Origin: Methanothermobacter sp.
GTDB taxonomy: Archaea > Methanobacteriota > Methanobacteria > Methanobacteriales > Methanothermobacteraceae
Assembly: GCF_030055435.1 (NCBI RefSeq)
Contig: NZ_JASFYG010000005.1
Span: 1 to 64,000 of the forward strand
DNA: 64,000 nt
Direction: 5' to 3'
Part shown: one piece after another, positions 1 through 7,908 of the stretch
Layout: every line of letters begins with the position of its first letter
Position numbering within the stretch: the stretch's first letter is position 1
Translations under genes and position numbers: made by a program
The notes under the pieces: generated by a model
The model's database searches: none
Told to the model about the DNA's origin: nothing
What the model saw: the letters and a program-made list of their open reading frames with translations, nothing else

Positions 1-225
<225 letters not shown>

Positions 226-346
226 TTTTGTCCCTTTTGGGGTTTGGTTGTGTTTTGTGGCTGTTTTCTGGTTGGGTGTTAGTGGTTTTTTGGGTTTTCC
301 TGTGGGGGTTTCCTCTTTTATGTGTGGTTTTTATCTGTTTTGTGGT
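226..346 (+). other. 23S-5S internal spacer, almost without A
   Basis: The spacer between the two rRNAs is about 120 bases and is built almost entirely of G and T on the + strand; I count only three A residues between about 223 and 350. It contains no ORF with recognisable homology. In archaeal rrn operons the 23S rRNA is excised from a long processing stem formed by the sequences on either side of it. A G/U-rich 3' arm able to pair, with wobbles, to a complementary 5' arm before the window would explain the composition. That is inference. Confidence 0.6.
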
Positions 347-468
347 TTTGGCGGTCATGGCGCAGGGGTTTATACCTGATCTCGTTTCGATCTCAGTAGT
401 TAAGTCCTGCTGCGTGGTGGGTGTGTACTGCGGTGTTTGCTGTGGGAAGCCCACTTCACTGCCAGACC
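347..468 (+). rRNA. 5S ribosomal RNA
   Basis: A complete 5S rRNA gene of about 122 bases. The terminal helix pairs GGCGGTC near 349-355 with the complementary GCCAG-containing 3' end near 459-465. The conserved loop A/B region (TACCTGATCTCGTTTCGATCTCAG, read in parts) and the TAAGTCC segment are archaeal 5S features. It lies on the same strand just after the 23S gene, so the two belong to one rrn transcript. The ends are placed from the helix and may be off by one or two bases. Confidence 0.93.
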
Positions 469-509
469 ACACATCATACTCATTCTCTTAACAGGAATTT
501 ATCCATTTA

Positions 510-542
510 AGCTGCATATGATTTATTAAACTAAATGCAGCT
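510..542. other. Stem-loop after the rrn operon
   Basis: AGCTGCAT at 510-517 pairs perfectly with ATGCAGCT at 535-542 around an AT-rich 17-base loop. It lies about 40 bases after the 5S gene. There is no T-run on the 3' side, so it is not a convincing terminator; it may take part in trailer processing. The role is unknown. Confidence 0.35.
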
Positions 543-623
543 GTGAAAAATGGAACTGTATTATTATATGGCCTTTATTAACCATTCTCACGATTCCTTT
601 TCTGTTCTATCGTCGGTCAGCAC

Positions 624-961
624 TTGATTCTGAAAATTTTGTTGAAATACTTCTCCTTTCAATCCTCAGATTACAAGTGGTGCGGGTTCTATCTGAGCAT
701 TCGCTGGACACACATTCATATCATACAATCGACATGGAATGGCCAACTGGAAACCCATTTCGATGGATGGCATTTGCGAACCTATCATTTGGTGTACTTG
801 GTCTCTTATTCTGGAAATTTCGCGGTGAATTCTGGACTGCAACTAGAAGGTTTTTAGCATACCTTGGAGCTGCTTATGGACACATCATCGCTGCGCTTAT
901 GAAAGGAAACTAATCTCCAGCCAACGGCGAACCACTTACATTGATACCATTATACCTCTGA
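624..961 (+). pseudogene. Remnant of a DUF6790-type small membrane protein
   Basis: Two overlapping frames together spell a decayed member of a small integral membrane family (DUF6790-like). Recognisable pieces in order are WPTGNPFRW, FANLSFGVLGLL, a short charged loop, FWTAT, and LGAAYGHI followed by KGN. A stop at 911-913 interrupts the frame, after which family-like residues (SPANGEP, then a short hydrophobic stretch) continue to a stop at 959-961. The 5' part has slipped frame and the N-terminal membrane segments are scrambled. The family assignment is from memory of its GxxxxFANLxxGVLG and GAAYGHI pattern. Confidence 0.7.
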
Positions 962-1058
962 TACTGACTCTCTGATTTAGTGGAAGAGAACTCTTTTAGA
1001 GAATTAATGAAATTATACTGGTTTTTGATTTGCCAGAAAAGATCTAAAAATTAATATT

Positions 1059-1964
1059 TCACCAGTCGGTGCATCTTGTTTTCTCACCTACAGGGCATAC
1101 ATGGACATTGACAATTTTTATCATATCAACGTCAGCTATGATTTTTCCCTCAACATCGTGTGCTATTCTATGGGCTTCACGGAGTACCAGGTCCCCATCA
1201 ACCTCGATGTGGATATCAGCTGCAGCATAGGGTCCAAAATAGTTTATACGGACATCATGTATGCCCTTAACCCCCTCAACAGATAGGGCTGCTGTCTCAA
1301 TGTCCCTCATGAGGGAGGGTGATGGGACCGCTCCAAGTATATTGTTGACATTCTCACGGCCAACATCAAAGGCTGTTTTAAGAACAAGCATGGCTATTAT
1401 CACGGCAACCAGGGGATCGAGGAACTTGAAACCCAGGTTAGACCCTGCAACACCCACTATTATGGCTATACATGAGAAGATGTCAACCTGCTGGTGCTGG
1501 GCATCCGCCATTATTGCGGGGCTGTTTATCCTCTCCCCAATTCTCCTTATATATAGCGTCATGGAAATGTTTGCGACTATACCCCCAGCAGCCATAAGGG
1601 CGGCGGTGTAATCTGGAGGGGCCACTTCAATGAAAAGTTTACGGTATGCCTCAGAAACTATCTCATAGGATATGATACCAAGGAATAAAACAACAAGAAG
1701 GCCAACAAGAGCCTCCGCCCGTCCATGTCCGTAGGGATGCTCCCTGTCAGGTGGCCGTTGCCCTATTCTGAATCCTATGTATGTGATTATTGATGTCATA
1801 ACGTCTGATAGGGTGTGGGCGGCTTCAGCAACAAGGGCAACACTACCAGAGGACACCCCCACAATGAAATTCAGGGTCGTTAAAAGTATGTTACCACCTA
1901 TACCTGCAAGTGCTGCACGCCTTCCGAGGCGTACCCTCTCAACATCATCCACATCAAACACCAC
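1059..1964 (-). CDS. Cation diffusion facilitator (CDF) family divalent metal transporter
   Basis: A 301-residue CDF transporter that would export divalent metals (Zn, Mn, Fe or Co type) across the cytoplasmic membrane by proton antiport. The two metal-site pairs of the family are visible: His50 and Asp54 in the HTLSD motif of TM2, and His157 and Asp161 in the TM5 motif HQQVD. HPYGHGRAE at about 76-84 is the family loop between TM2 and TM3. After six membrane segments comes a cytosolic dimerisation domain of about 85 residues ending near VHVCPVGE. The start overlaps the end of the upstream aminotransferase gene by 11 bases, so it is the last gene of a three-gene operon. The metal specificity cannot be read. 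Confidence 0.92.
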   Translation of the reverse strand: MVFDVDDVERVRLGRRAALAGIGGNILLTTLNFIVGVSSGSVALVAEAAHTLSDVMTSIITYIGFRIGQRPPDREHPYGHGRAEALVGLLVVLFLGIISYEIVSEAYRKLFIEVAPPDYTAALMAAGGIVANISMTLYIRRIGERINSPAIMADAQHQQVDIFSCIAIIVGVAGSNLGFKFLDPLVAVIIAMLVLKTAFDVGRENVNNILGAVPSPSLMRDIETAALSVEGVKGIHDVRINYFGPYAAADIHIEVDGDLVLREAHRIAHDVEGKIIADVDMIKIVNVHVCPVGEKTRCTDW

Positions 1965-3072
1965 ACATGCCTTTCAAGCGTTCCATGGCTTCCTCTATAA
2001 GCTCATAGGATGTTGCATATGACATTCTAACATAATATGAACCTGCCTCTCCAAATGCAGTTCCCGGGACAACTGCAACACCGGCATCCAGTGCCCTTTC
2101 TGTAAAACCCCTGGAGTCACCCACGTAGGGGAACATGTAGAATGCACCGCCTGGAAGAGTACACTCGAGCCCCATCTCAGTGAGGGACCTGAACATGAGG
2201 TCACGCCTTCTTTTGAACTCATCTAACATCTCTTTCACACAGTCCTGGGGACCCCTGAGGGCTGCAAGGGCAGCAACCTGAGACACAGATGGTGCGCAGG
2301 CGGTATTGTACTGGTGAACCTTGAGAAGCTCCTCAATTATATCCTCACGGCCGGCAACGTAACCTATCCTGAGTCCGGTCATGGCATAGGTCTTTGAGAA
2401 CCCGTTGATGACCAGGGCGTTATCTGTGAAACGGGCGGGGCTGTAATGTTTTCCATCATATATGATCTTTTCATAGATTTCATCTGAGATTATGATTAGA
2501 TCCCTGTCCTCTGCTATTTCAGCGACCCCCTTAATGTCATCCTTACCCATGACGCTACCTGTTGGATTGGATGGTGAATTCATTATTATGACCCTTGTAT
2601 CGTCTGTGATCAGTGATTCAACCCTTTCAGGGGTCATGGAGAATCCGTCCTCCATACTGAGGGGTACAGGGACACTTATGGCCTCTGCAAGCTTCACACA
2701 TGCATCGTATGATAGGAAACCCGGGTCGGGTATAAGTGCATGGTCCCCCCTGTCAAGAAGGGCCTGTGTGCACATGAATATAGCTTCACTGGCACCAACG
2801 GTTACTATTATTGACTCAGGCTCCACATGAACCCGATTCTCTGTTCTGAGTTTCTCTGAGATGGCCTCCCTGAGTTCATCCATACCCCTGTTTGATGTGT
2901 AGTGTGTCATTCCCTCCTCCACAGCTTTCTTGATGGCTTCCCCCACATGTTCAGGTACATTGAAATCAGGTTCACCTATCCCGAGGTTTATTGTGTCCTC
3001 ACCGGCCACTTCAAACATTTTCCTTATCTCTGAGAGCCTTATGTCCCTTATTCTTGAAGCAAATTCTGTCAT
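1954..3072 (-). CDS. Class I/II pyridoxal-phosphate aminotransferase (aspartate aminotransferase family)
   Basis: A 372-residue fold-type I aminotransferase. SPSNPTG at about 166-172 is the family motif, SDEIYE holds the cofactor-binding Asp and Tyr, and Lys227 in GFSKTYAMTG is the Schiff-base lysine. GLRIGY and the C-terminal VRMSYA (substrate carboxylate Arg) also fit. The likely substrate is aspartate or another amino acid with 2-oxoglutarate, but I cannot fix it. I chose the ATG at 3072 because GGAGGAAGGG sits correctly before it and the ATG overlaps the upstream stop as ATGA. The longer frame from 3123 would run deep into the radical SAM gene. Confidence 0.9.
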   Translation of the reverse strand: MTEFASRIRDIRLSEIRKMFEVAGEDTINLGIGEPDFNVPEHVGEAIKKAVEEGMTHYTSNRGMDELREAISEKLRTENRVHVEPESIIVTVGASEAIFMCTQALLDRGDHALIPDPGFLSYDACVKLAEAISVPVPLSMEDGFSMTPERVESLITDDTRVIIMNSPSNPTGSVMGKDDIKGVAEIAEDRDLIIISDEIYEKIIYDGKHYSPARFTDNALVINGFSKTYAMTGLRIGYVAGREDIIEELLKVHQYNTACAPSVSQVAALAALRGPQDCVKEMLDEFKRRRDLMFRSLTEMGLECTLPGGAFYMFPYVGDSRGFTERALDAGVAVVPGTAFGEAGSYYVRMSYATSYELIEEAMERLKGMCGV

Positions 3073-4637
3073 CTTAATCGCCCTTCCTCCTGCCATGAAC
3101 AGTGATCCATGCATCCATGGCATCCTGACTCCTCACACCATGGTGTTAGTTTCTCCTCCTCCATCCTAATGTATTCTTTCATGAGGAAGTCCTCCCTTAG
3201 TCCAACGTTGATGTTATCCCATGGGAGATCATCGCCGGGGTTTCTCCTGCTGCAGTGGAGCTCCCATTCCCTGAGGGGTACCTTTGAGAATGAGGCCCTC
3301 TCAATGAGTTCTCCAGTTTCGGGTCCACCTGTGGAGAGCACATACTGTATGAGTCCACCGCGGGGACTTCCAAATTTAACAGGAATCCCCCCTGTGAGTT
3401 TCCTCAGAAGTTTGATCTTCCTTTTCATTTCCCTCATGTCATATTCCATCCACTGGAGGGGTGTGTGTGGCTTGGGAATGAGGGGGTTGATGCTGAAGCT
3501 CACCATTCCCCTTCTTATTTCATGGAGTTCATGCATGAGGCGTGCCAGGTCCTTTAAGTCTTCATCAGACTCCCCGGGGACTCCTGTAAGGAAGTACATT
3601 TTAACACGAAAACCCCTTTTTATAGCCTCCTCTGTTTTTTTAAACACCATGCTATCGCTTATGGGCTTGTTAAGTTTTCTTCGCAATTTAAGGGTTGATT
3701 CTGGTGCCACTGTAACTGTTTTAAGTCCCCCTCCAAGCAGTGTATTCATGAGGTGGGCTGACAGTGATTCTATTCTGAGTGACGGCATTGAAACCATGAA
3801 GTCCATATCCACGAGTCTGGAGGAGAGTTCATCTATACGTGAATAGTCAGAGGCAGCAGCACCTATAAGTGAGACCTTACTGTAACCTGTGGCATGACGG
3901 CCCCTCTCTGCAACATCAAGGAGCTTGGGGAGTGATGTCTCACGTTTGGGGCGGTATAGGTAGCCGGACATGCAGAAACGGCAGCCCCGTGAACAGCCCC
4001 TTGAAACACCCAGAAGGAATGACCTCCCCAGTGAGGGGACCATCTTTTTATCCTCGGTGACTGGAACTATCTGTCTTACAGGATGACATGCCCCGTCCAT
4101 ATCCTCAACAATCATCCTCTCTGCAGGGTTGTCTGGAATGTAAACACCCTTTATGTCCATGAATTCATCAATCTCACGGCGGGGATCGTCCAGCTCAAGG
4201 TACCGATCGATTAACCTGTTGAGCACAGGTTCAGCCTCACCTATTATGAAGAGGTCAATGAAATCTGAGAGTGGAAGGGGATTGGATGTTATGCAGGGCC
4301 CCCCTGCGATTACAAGGGGACCGTCACGTTCATCCCTCCTCGGCGAAACACCACCATCCCTTAGCATCTGGGGAATCCTGAAATAGTCCTCCTCGTAGTG
4401 CACCGTGAAGCTGATTATATCAAAGTCCCTCAGCGGACTTCCAGATTCAAGGCTTCGTTTGTAGGGGTGTATCACCCGCTCACACCATGCATCATCCCTT
4501 GAATTTATAAGATGGTAGATTATATGGTAACCGAGTGAGGACATGGCGGTCCTGTAGGGCCCCGGGTAACAGGATGCAACTCTGACATCAACCATCCGGG
4601 GGTTCTTGATGATGACATTGTATTCCCGAAGCTGCAT
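3069..4637 (-). CDS. Radical SAM protein with N-terminal cobalamin-binding-like domain and extra C-terminal cysteines
   Basis: A 522-residue radical SAM enzyme of uncharacterised archaeal type. The cluster-binding cysteines are Cys215, Cys219 and Cys222 in CSRGCRFC. The first 200 residues have the layout of a B12-binding-like Rossmann domain (AGGPCITSNP near 111-120, IIGEAEP near 131-137), as in the Elp3/MiaB-like 'B12-SAM' group. A Cys/His-rich tail (WCEESGCHGCMDHC near 495-508) could hold a second metal centre. The substrate is unknown. No Shine-Dalgarno sequence precedes the ATG, and a TATA-like element at about 4663-4670 lies 26-30 bases upstream, so the message may be leaderless. It heads the operon with the aminotransferase and CDF genes. 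Confidence 0.85.
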   Translation of the reverse strand: MQLREYNVIIKNPRMVDVRVASCYPGPYRTAMSSLGYHIIYHLINSRDDAWCERVIHPYKRSLESGSPLRDFDIISFTVHYEEDYFRIPQMLRDGGVSPRRDERDGPLVIAGGPCITSNPLPLSDFIDLFIIGEAEPVLNRLIDRYLELDDPRREIDEFMDIKGVYIPDNPAERMIVEDMDGACHPVRQIVPVTEDKKMVPSLGRSFLLGVSRGCSRGCRFCMSGYLYRPKRETSLPKLLDVAERGRHATGYSKVSLIGAAASDYSRIDELSSRLVDMDFMVSMPSLRIESLSAHLMNTLLGGGLKTVTVAPESTLKLRRKLNKPISDSMVFKKTEEAIKRGFRVKMYFLTGVPGESDEDLKDLARLMHELHEIRRGMVSFSINPLIPKPHTPLQWMEYDMREMKRKIKLLRKLTGGIPVKFGSPRGGLIQYVLSTGGPETGELIERASFSKVPLREWELHCSRRNPGDDLPWDNINVGLREDFLMKEYIRMEEEKLTPWCEESGCHGCMDHCSWQEEGRLR

Positions 4638-4728
4638 GATCTATAATTTATAAAGTCATCGCACTTAAAGTGGCCATAAGGAGAGGCTTTCCACATAATA
4701 TAAATTTAACTCCAACATAATTAGGGTA

Positions 4729-5250
4729 TTGGCTTCTGAAGATGATAGGATGAAGGTAAAGAAGTACTCACTTGTTGCTGTTGGAGGCACCTTTGACAGA
4801 TTTCATAAGGGCCATAGAAAACTCCTTGATGAGGCATTCCGTGTCGGGAATACTGTGATGATTGGTGTAACATCAGATGAATTTGCATCTGCAAAGGGAG
4901 ACGATATAGAGCCCTGCAGTGTCAGAATGAAGAACCTTGAGGAGTATCTTTCAGATAAGGATACAGAGTACCATATAATGAGGCTGGAGGACCCCTACGG
5001 CACCACGGTTACAGATGAACGTTTCGATGCCATAGTGGTGAGCAGGGAGACCGAGCCTGTTGCCCATGAGATAAATAAAATAAGAAAAAGAAAGGGGTTC
5101 AGGGAACTTGATATCATAACCATTGACATGGTGCCCGCAGATGATGGTATCCCCATCTCGTCCACAAGGATAAGAAGGGGAGAAATAGACAGGATGGGAC
5201 ATCTGCTTGATAGGATACGCCATACAATAAAAAGAAAGAGAAATCGGTGA
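4729..5250 (+). CDS. coaD: Phosphopantetheine adenylyltransferase, archaeal type
   Basis: This enzyme joins 4'-phosphopantetheine and ATP to give dephospho-CoA, the penultimate step of CoA synthesis. It is a nucleotidyltransferase-fold protein with the HxGH-type motif HKGH at residues 26-29 after GGTFDRF, and the family ISSTRIR motif near the C-terminus. The length of 173 residues fits the archaeal PPAT family. The start is ambiguous: TTG at 4729 gives this length, while ATG at 4750 gives 166 residues and begins at MKVKKYSL. A TATA box near 4697-4706 would start RNA close to 4728. It is divergent from the radical SAM operon. Confidence 0.9.
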   Translation: MASEDDRMKVKKYSLVAVGGTFDRFHKGHRKLLDEAFRVGNTVMIGVTSDEFASAKGDDIEPCSVRMKNLEEYLSDKDTEYHIMRLEDPYGTTVTDERFDAIVVSRETEPVAHEINKIRKRKGFRELDIITIDMVPADDGIPISSTRIRRGEIDRMGHLLDRIRHTIKRKRNR

Positions 5251-5265
5251 AACGAAGGTGCTTCC

Positions 5266-5793
5266 ATGAGGGTTAATGTGGGATCAACAAATCCGGTTAA
5301 GGTTAAGGCCACAGCGAATGTCCTTGGGAAGATATTCGATGAAATTGAGGTCAGGGGTGTTGAGGTTGACTCAGGAGTATCTGATCAGCCGGTAGGTCTT
5401 GAGGAGACTGTTAAGGGGGCCATCAACCGTGCAAGGGGGGCTTTCAGCAACTGTGAACTGAGTGTTGGCATCGAGTCAGGTCTCCACAGGGTGCCGGGGA
5501 CGATCACGGGATTTGTGGACCTCCAGTGGTGCGCCATATATGATGGTGATCATGTAACACTTGGTGTGAGCGCAGGCTTTGAATACCCTCCCCTGGTGGT
5601 TGAGGAGGTCCTCTCAGGAAGGGAGGTGGGGGAAGTCATGGATGAGCTCACAGGTGTGGATGAACTGGGCAGGAAGAGGGGTGCTGTGAGTTTCCTCTCC
5701 CATGGAATGCTTGATCGTGTTGGAAATACAGAGCAGTGCGTCCTCATGGCCATGATACCCCGCATGAACCCCTCACTCTATGATCTTGAATAG
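5266..5793 (+). CDS. Inosine/xanthosine triphosphatase (YjjX-type NTPase)
   Basis: A 175-residue non-canonical NTP hydrolase that clears ITP and XTP from the nucleotide pool. The N-terminal VGSTNPVK motif, the loop GVSDQPVGLEET near 43-54 and the acidic GIESGL near 69-74 are family signatures. It lies 15 bases after coaD on the same strand, with AACGAAGG before the ATG, and is followed immediately by the first STT3 gene with no gap. Confidence 0.87.
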   Translation: MRVNVGSTNPVKVKATANVLGKIFDEIEVRGVEVDSGVSDQPVGLEETVKGAINRARGAFSNCELSVGIESGLHRVPGTITGFVDLQWCAIYDGDHVTLGVSAGFEYPPLVVEEVLSGREVGEVMDELTGVDELGRKRGAVSFLSHGMLDRVGNTEQCVLMAMIPRMNPSLYDLE

Positions 5794-7908
5794 GTGGTGT
5801 TTTTCCTGGAAGTCAATGAAAATGTGAAGATCTTCCTTCTGATGGTACTCATATTCTTCACGGGCTTCATCCTTAGAGCTGAAACGGTTCATCTTGGAGA
5901 CGTCAATGGGACCGAGAGGGCATATCTCATAGATGATCAGGGCCTCCCCTACATGTACGAACTGGACTCCTACTACAACTACCGCATCACAGAGAACTAC
6001 CTGAAAAACGGTCATCCGGGGGATACACTGAAATCAGGGATTCCATGGGACTCCTATTCTTATTACCCCCCTGGAAGACCCGCTGTCTATCCACCAGTAA
6101 TATCATGGGTTTCGATAATTCTCTACAGGCTTCTTGACCCCTTCACAGATATGAGCCTCTACGAGCTCTGTTTCTGGTTGCCGGCTATTGTGGCACCCTT
6201 TGCTGGTACCGTGATGTTCTTCCTCATCAGAAAGTATGCCGGTGCCGCTGGAGGGTTCGCCGGGGGCATCCTGATGGTCACAGCACCCCTCTACTTTGCA
6301 AGAACCATCCCTGGCTTTTTTGATACAGACATGTTCAACTGTCTGATGCCAGCTTTAATTGTGCTTTTCTACACGGGTGTGGTGGAATCCAGGGATAAAT
6401 ATGGATACATCACTTCTGGAATACTCTTTGCAGTTTCCATGCTGTTTTTCTCCCTTTCATGGACAGGATGGCCGTTCATGCTCTATGTTACCCTTGCATC
6501 TGCCTTTATTTATTCGATCATATCATGGAGAATGGAAACGCCTGATTTATCGTGCATCAAGAGGCTCTTCATTCCAGTTTTACTGGCAATTCTTCTGATA
6601 GGATTATTCAATGGCCCCCAACAGCTTTCAGGGATCAACCCTCTCTCCATCCTTCAGTCAAAATCATCGACGGGATCATGGCCAGATATTTATGAGTCGG
6701 TCTCAGAACTTGACCACCCCTCAGTCGAGGTGTTCTTCTCTGCTGCAGGACCCCTCAACCTGGGATTCGGTGTCTTCGGGGCTCTTGTGATTATCAGTAT
6801 CTTCATAAGGGGAGATATGAGGAGGAAACATCTCCCATCATTCAACCCCTTCATCCTCACCATTTCACTGGTATGGATGCTTGCAGGGCTTACCGCATAT
6901 TATATCAGTGTTCGTTTCGGTATTCTCGCAATAACCCCCCTCACATTCATATCTGGCATATTCCTTGGCGTTGTCTTCTCATATATGCGGGCCATCAGCG
7001 GTAGATGGGACTTCAGGGCGGATATTCCTGTGGTTCTCCTACTGGCCCTCATAATCTCAGTGGCCACCATCGAGGCTGCTGAGATTGGCAGGGTTCCCTT
7101 TATAAATGATGATTTCTCGGATGCAGCGAATTTCCTGAAGGATGGAACAAAAGAGGGCACCGTTGTTGTGACTGAATGGAGCTATGGCCACTACATCACA
7201 GCCGCCGCGGAACGCCCAGTTCTTTTTGATGGGGGATCACAGAATACCCCCCGGGCCTACTGGATTTTCAGGGCATTCGAGACAGACAATGAAAGTTTAT
7301 CAGCAGGGATATTAACGATGCTCACATCTTCGGGGGACTCAGCAGTTTCACTTCTAGAGAACAGGACAGGAAACACGTCAATAACGGTTCAGATACTCAA
7401 CGATATCCTTGGCGTTAACAGAGGATCTGCAGAGGAGATCCTCACCACAAAGTATGGCCTTGACAGGGATTTTGTAAATAAACTCCTTGGATACACCCAT
7501 CCAGAGAGGAGGAACTATGTTATTCTAACAACGGAGGGTATGCGGTATATAGGGTACTGGTACCTTTACTATGGATCATGGAACTTTACCTCACCCACCC
7601 CCAGACCCCTCTATGAGGTTGTGGATACCGGGAGGTCTGAAATGCTGAAATCGGTTGATGAGGGCTCATGGAGAGGTAGGAGACCCTACCGTTTCATAAT
7701 AAAAGACGAAAACTCTGTGAAAAGCGTCGAAGTGAATGAATCCAGCAATTTTTCTGTTATACTCCTCCCAGATGAACGGGAGACCATAATTATAGATAGA
7801 AGATTTGATGATTCCCTCTTCGTAAGACTGGTGCTCCTTGGGGAGGAAAGCGAACACTTCAGAAGGATATACAGAAATGGTCAGGTAACCATCTGGGGGT
7901 TGAGGTGA
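5794..7908 (+). CDS. aglB: Oligosaccharyltransferase STT3/AglB paralogue 1
   Basis: A 704-residue multi-span protein that would transfer a lipid-linked glycan to Asn in N-x-S/T sequons outside the membrane. About 13 hydrophobic segments occupy residues 10-430 and a soluble extracytoplasmic domain follows. The first acidic metal motif is Asp58 in DSYYNYR, and the second is Asp177-x-Asp179 in FFDTDMF. The family WWDYG signature is replaced by EWSYG at about 461-465, followed by the conserved RPVLFDGGSQ. The gene starts with GTG directly after the preceding stop codon and ends overlapping the next STT3 gene, so the pair is translationally coupled. Confidence 0.9.
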   Translation: MVFFLEVNENVKIFLLMVLIFFTGFILRAETVHLGDVNGTERAYLIDDQGLPYMYELDSYYNYRITENYLKNGHPGDTLKSGIPWDSYSYYPPGRPAVYPPVISWVSIILYRLLDPFTDMSLYELCFWLPAIVAPFAGTVMFFLIRKYAGAAGGFAGGILMVTAPLYFARTIPGFFDTDMFNCLMPALIVLFYTGVVESRDKYGYITSGILFAVSMLFFSLSWTGWPFMLYVTLASAFIYSIISWRMETPDLSCIKRLFIPVLLAILLIGLFNGPQQLSGINPLSILQSKSSTGSWPDIYESVSELDHPSVEVFFSAAGPLNLGFGVFGALVIISIFIRGDMRRKHLPSFNPFILTISLVWMLAGLTAYYISVRFGILAITPLTFISGIFLGVVFSYMRAISGRWDFRADIPVVLLLALIISVATIEAAEIGRVPFINDDFSDAANFLKDGTKEGTVVVTEWSYGHYITAAAERPVLFDGGSQNTPRAYWIFRAFETDNESLSAGILTMLTSSGDSAVSLLENRTGNTSITVQILNDILGVNRGSAEEILTTKYGLDRDFVNKLLGYTHPERRNYVILTTEGMRYIGYWYLYYGSWNFTSPTPRPLYEVVDTGRSEMLKSVDEGSWRGRRPYRFIIKDENSVKSVEVNESSNFSVILLPDERETIIIDRRFDDSLFVRLVLLGEESEHFRRIYRNGQVTIWGLR

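Noticed and set aside
510-542. Intrinsic terminator for the rrn operon
   Set aside because: The stem is clear but no T-run follows on the + strand, so I list it only as a stem-loop.
3109-3846. A 245-residue + strand ORF opposite the radical SAM gene
   Set aside because: It is a long Ser/Leu-rich shadow frame on the opposite strand of a confirmed gene.
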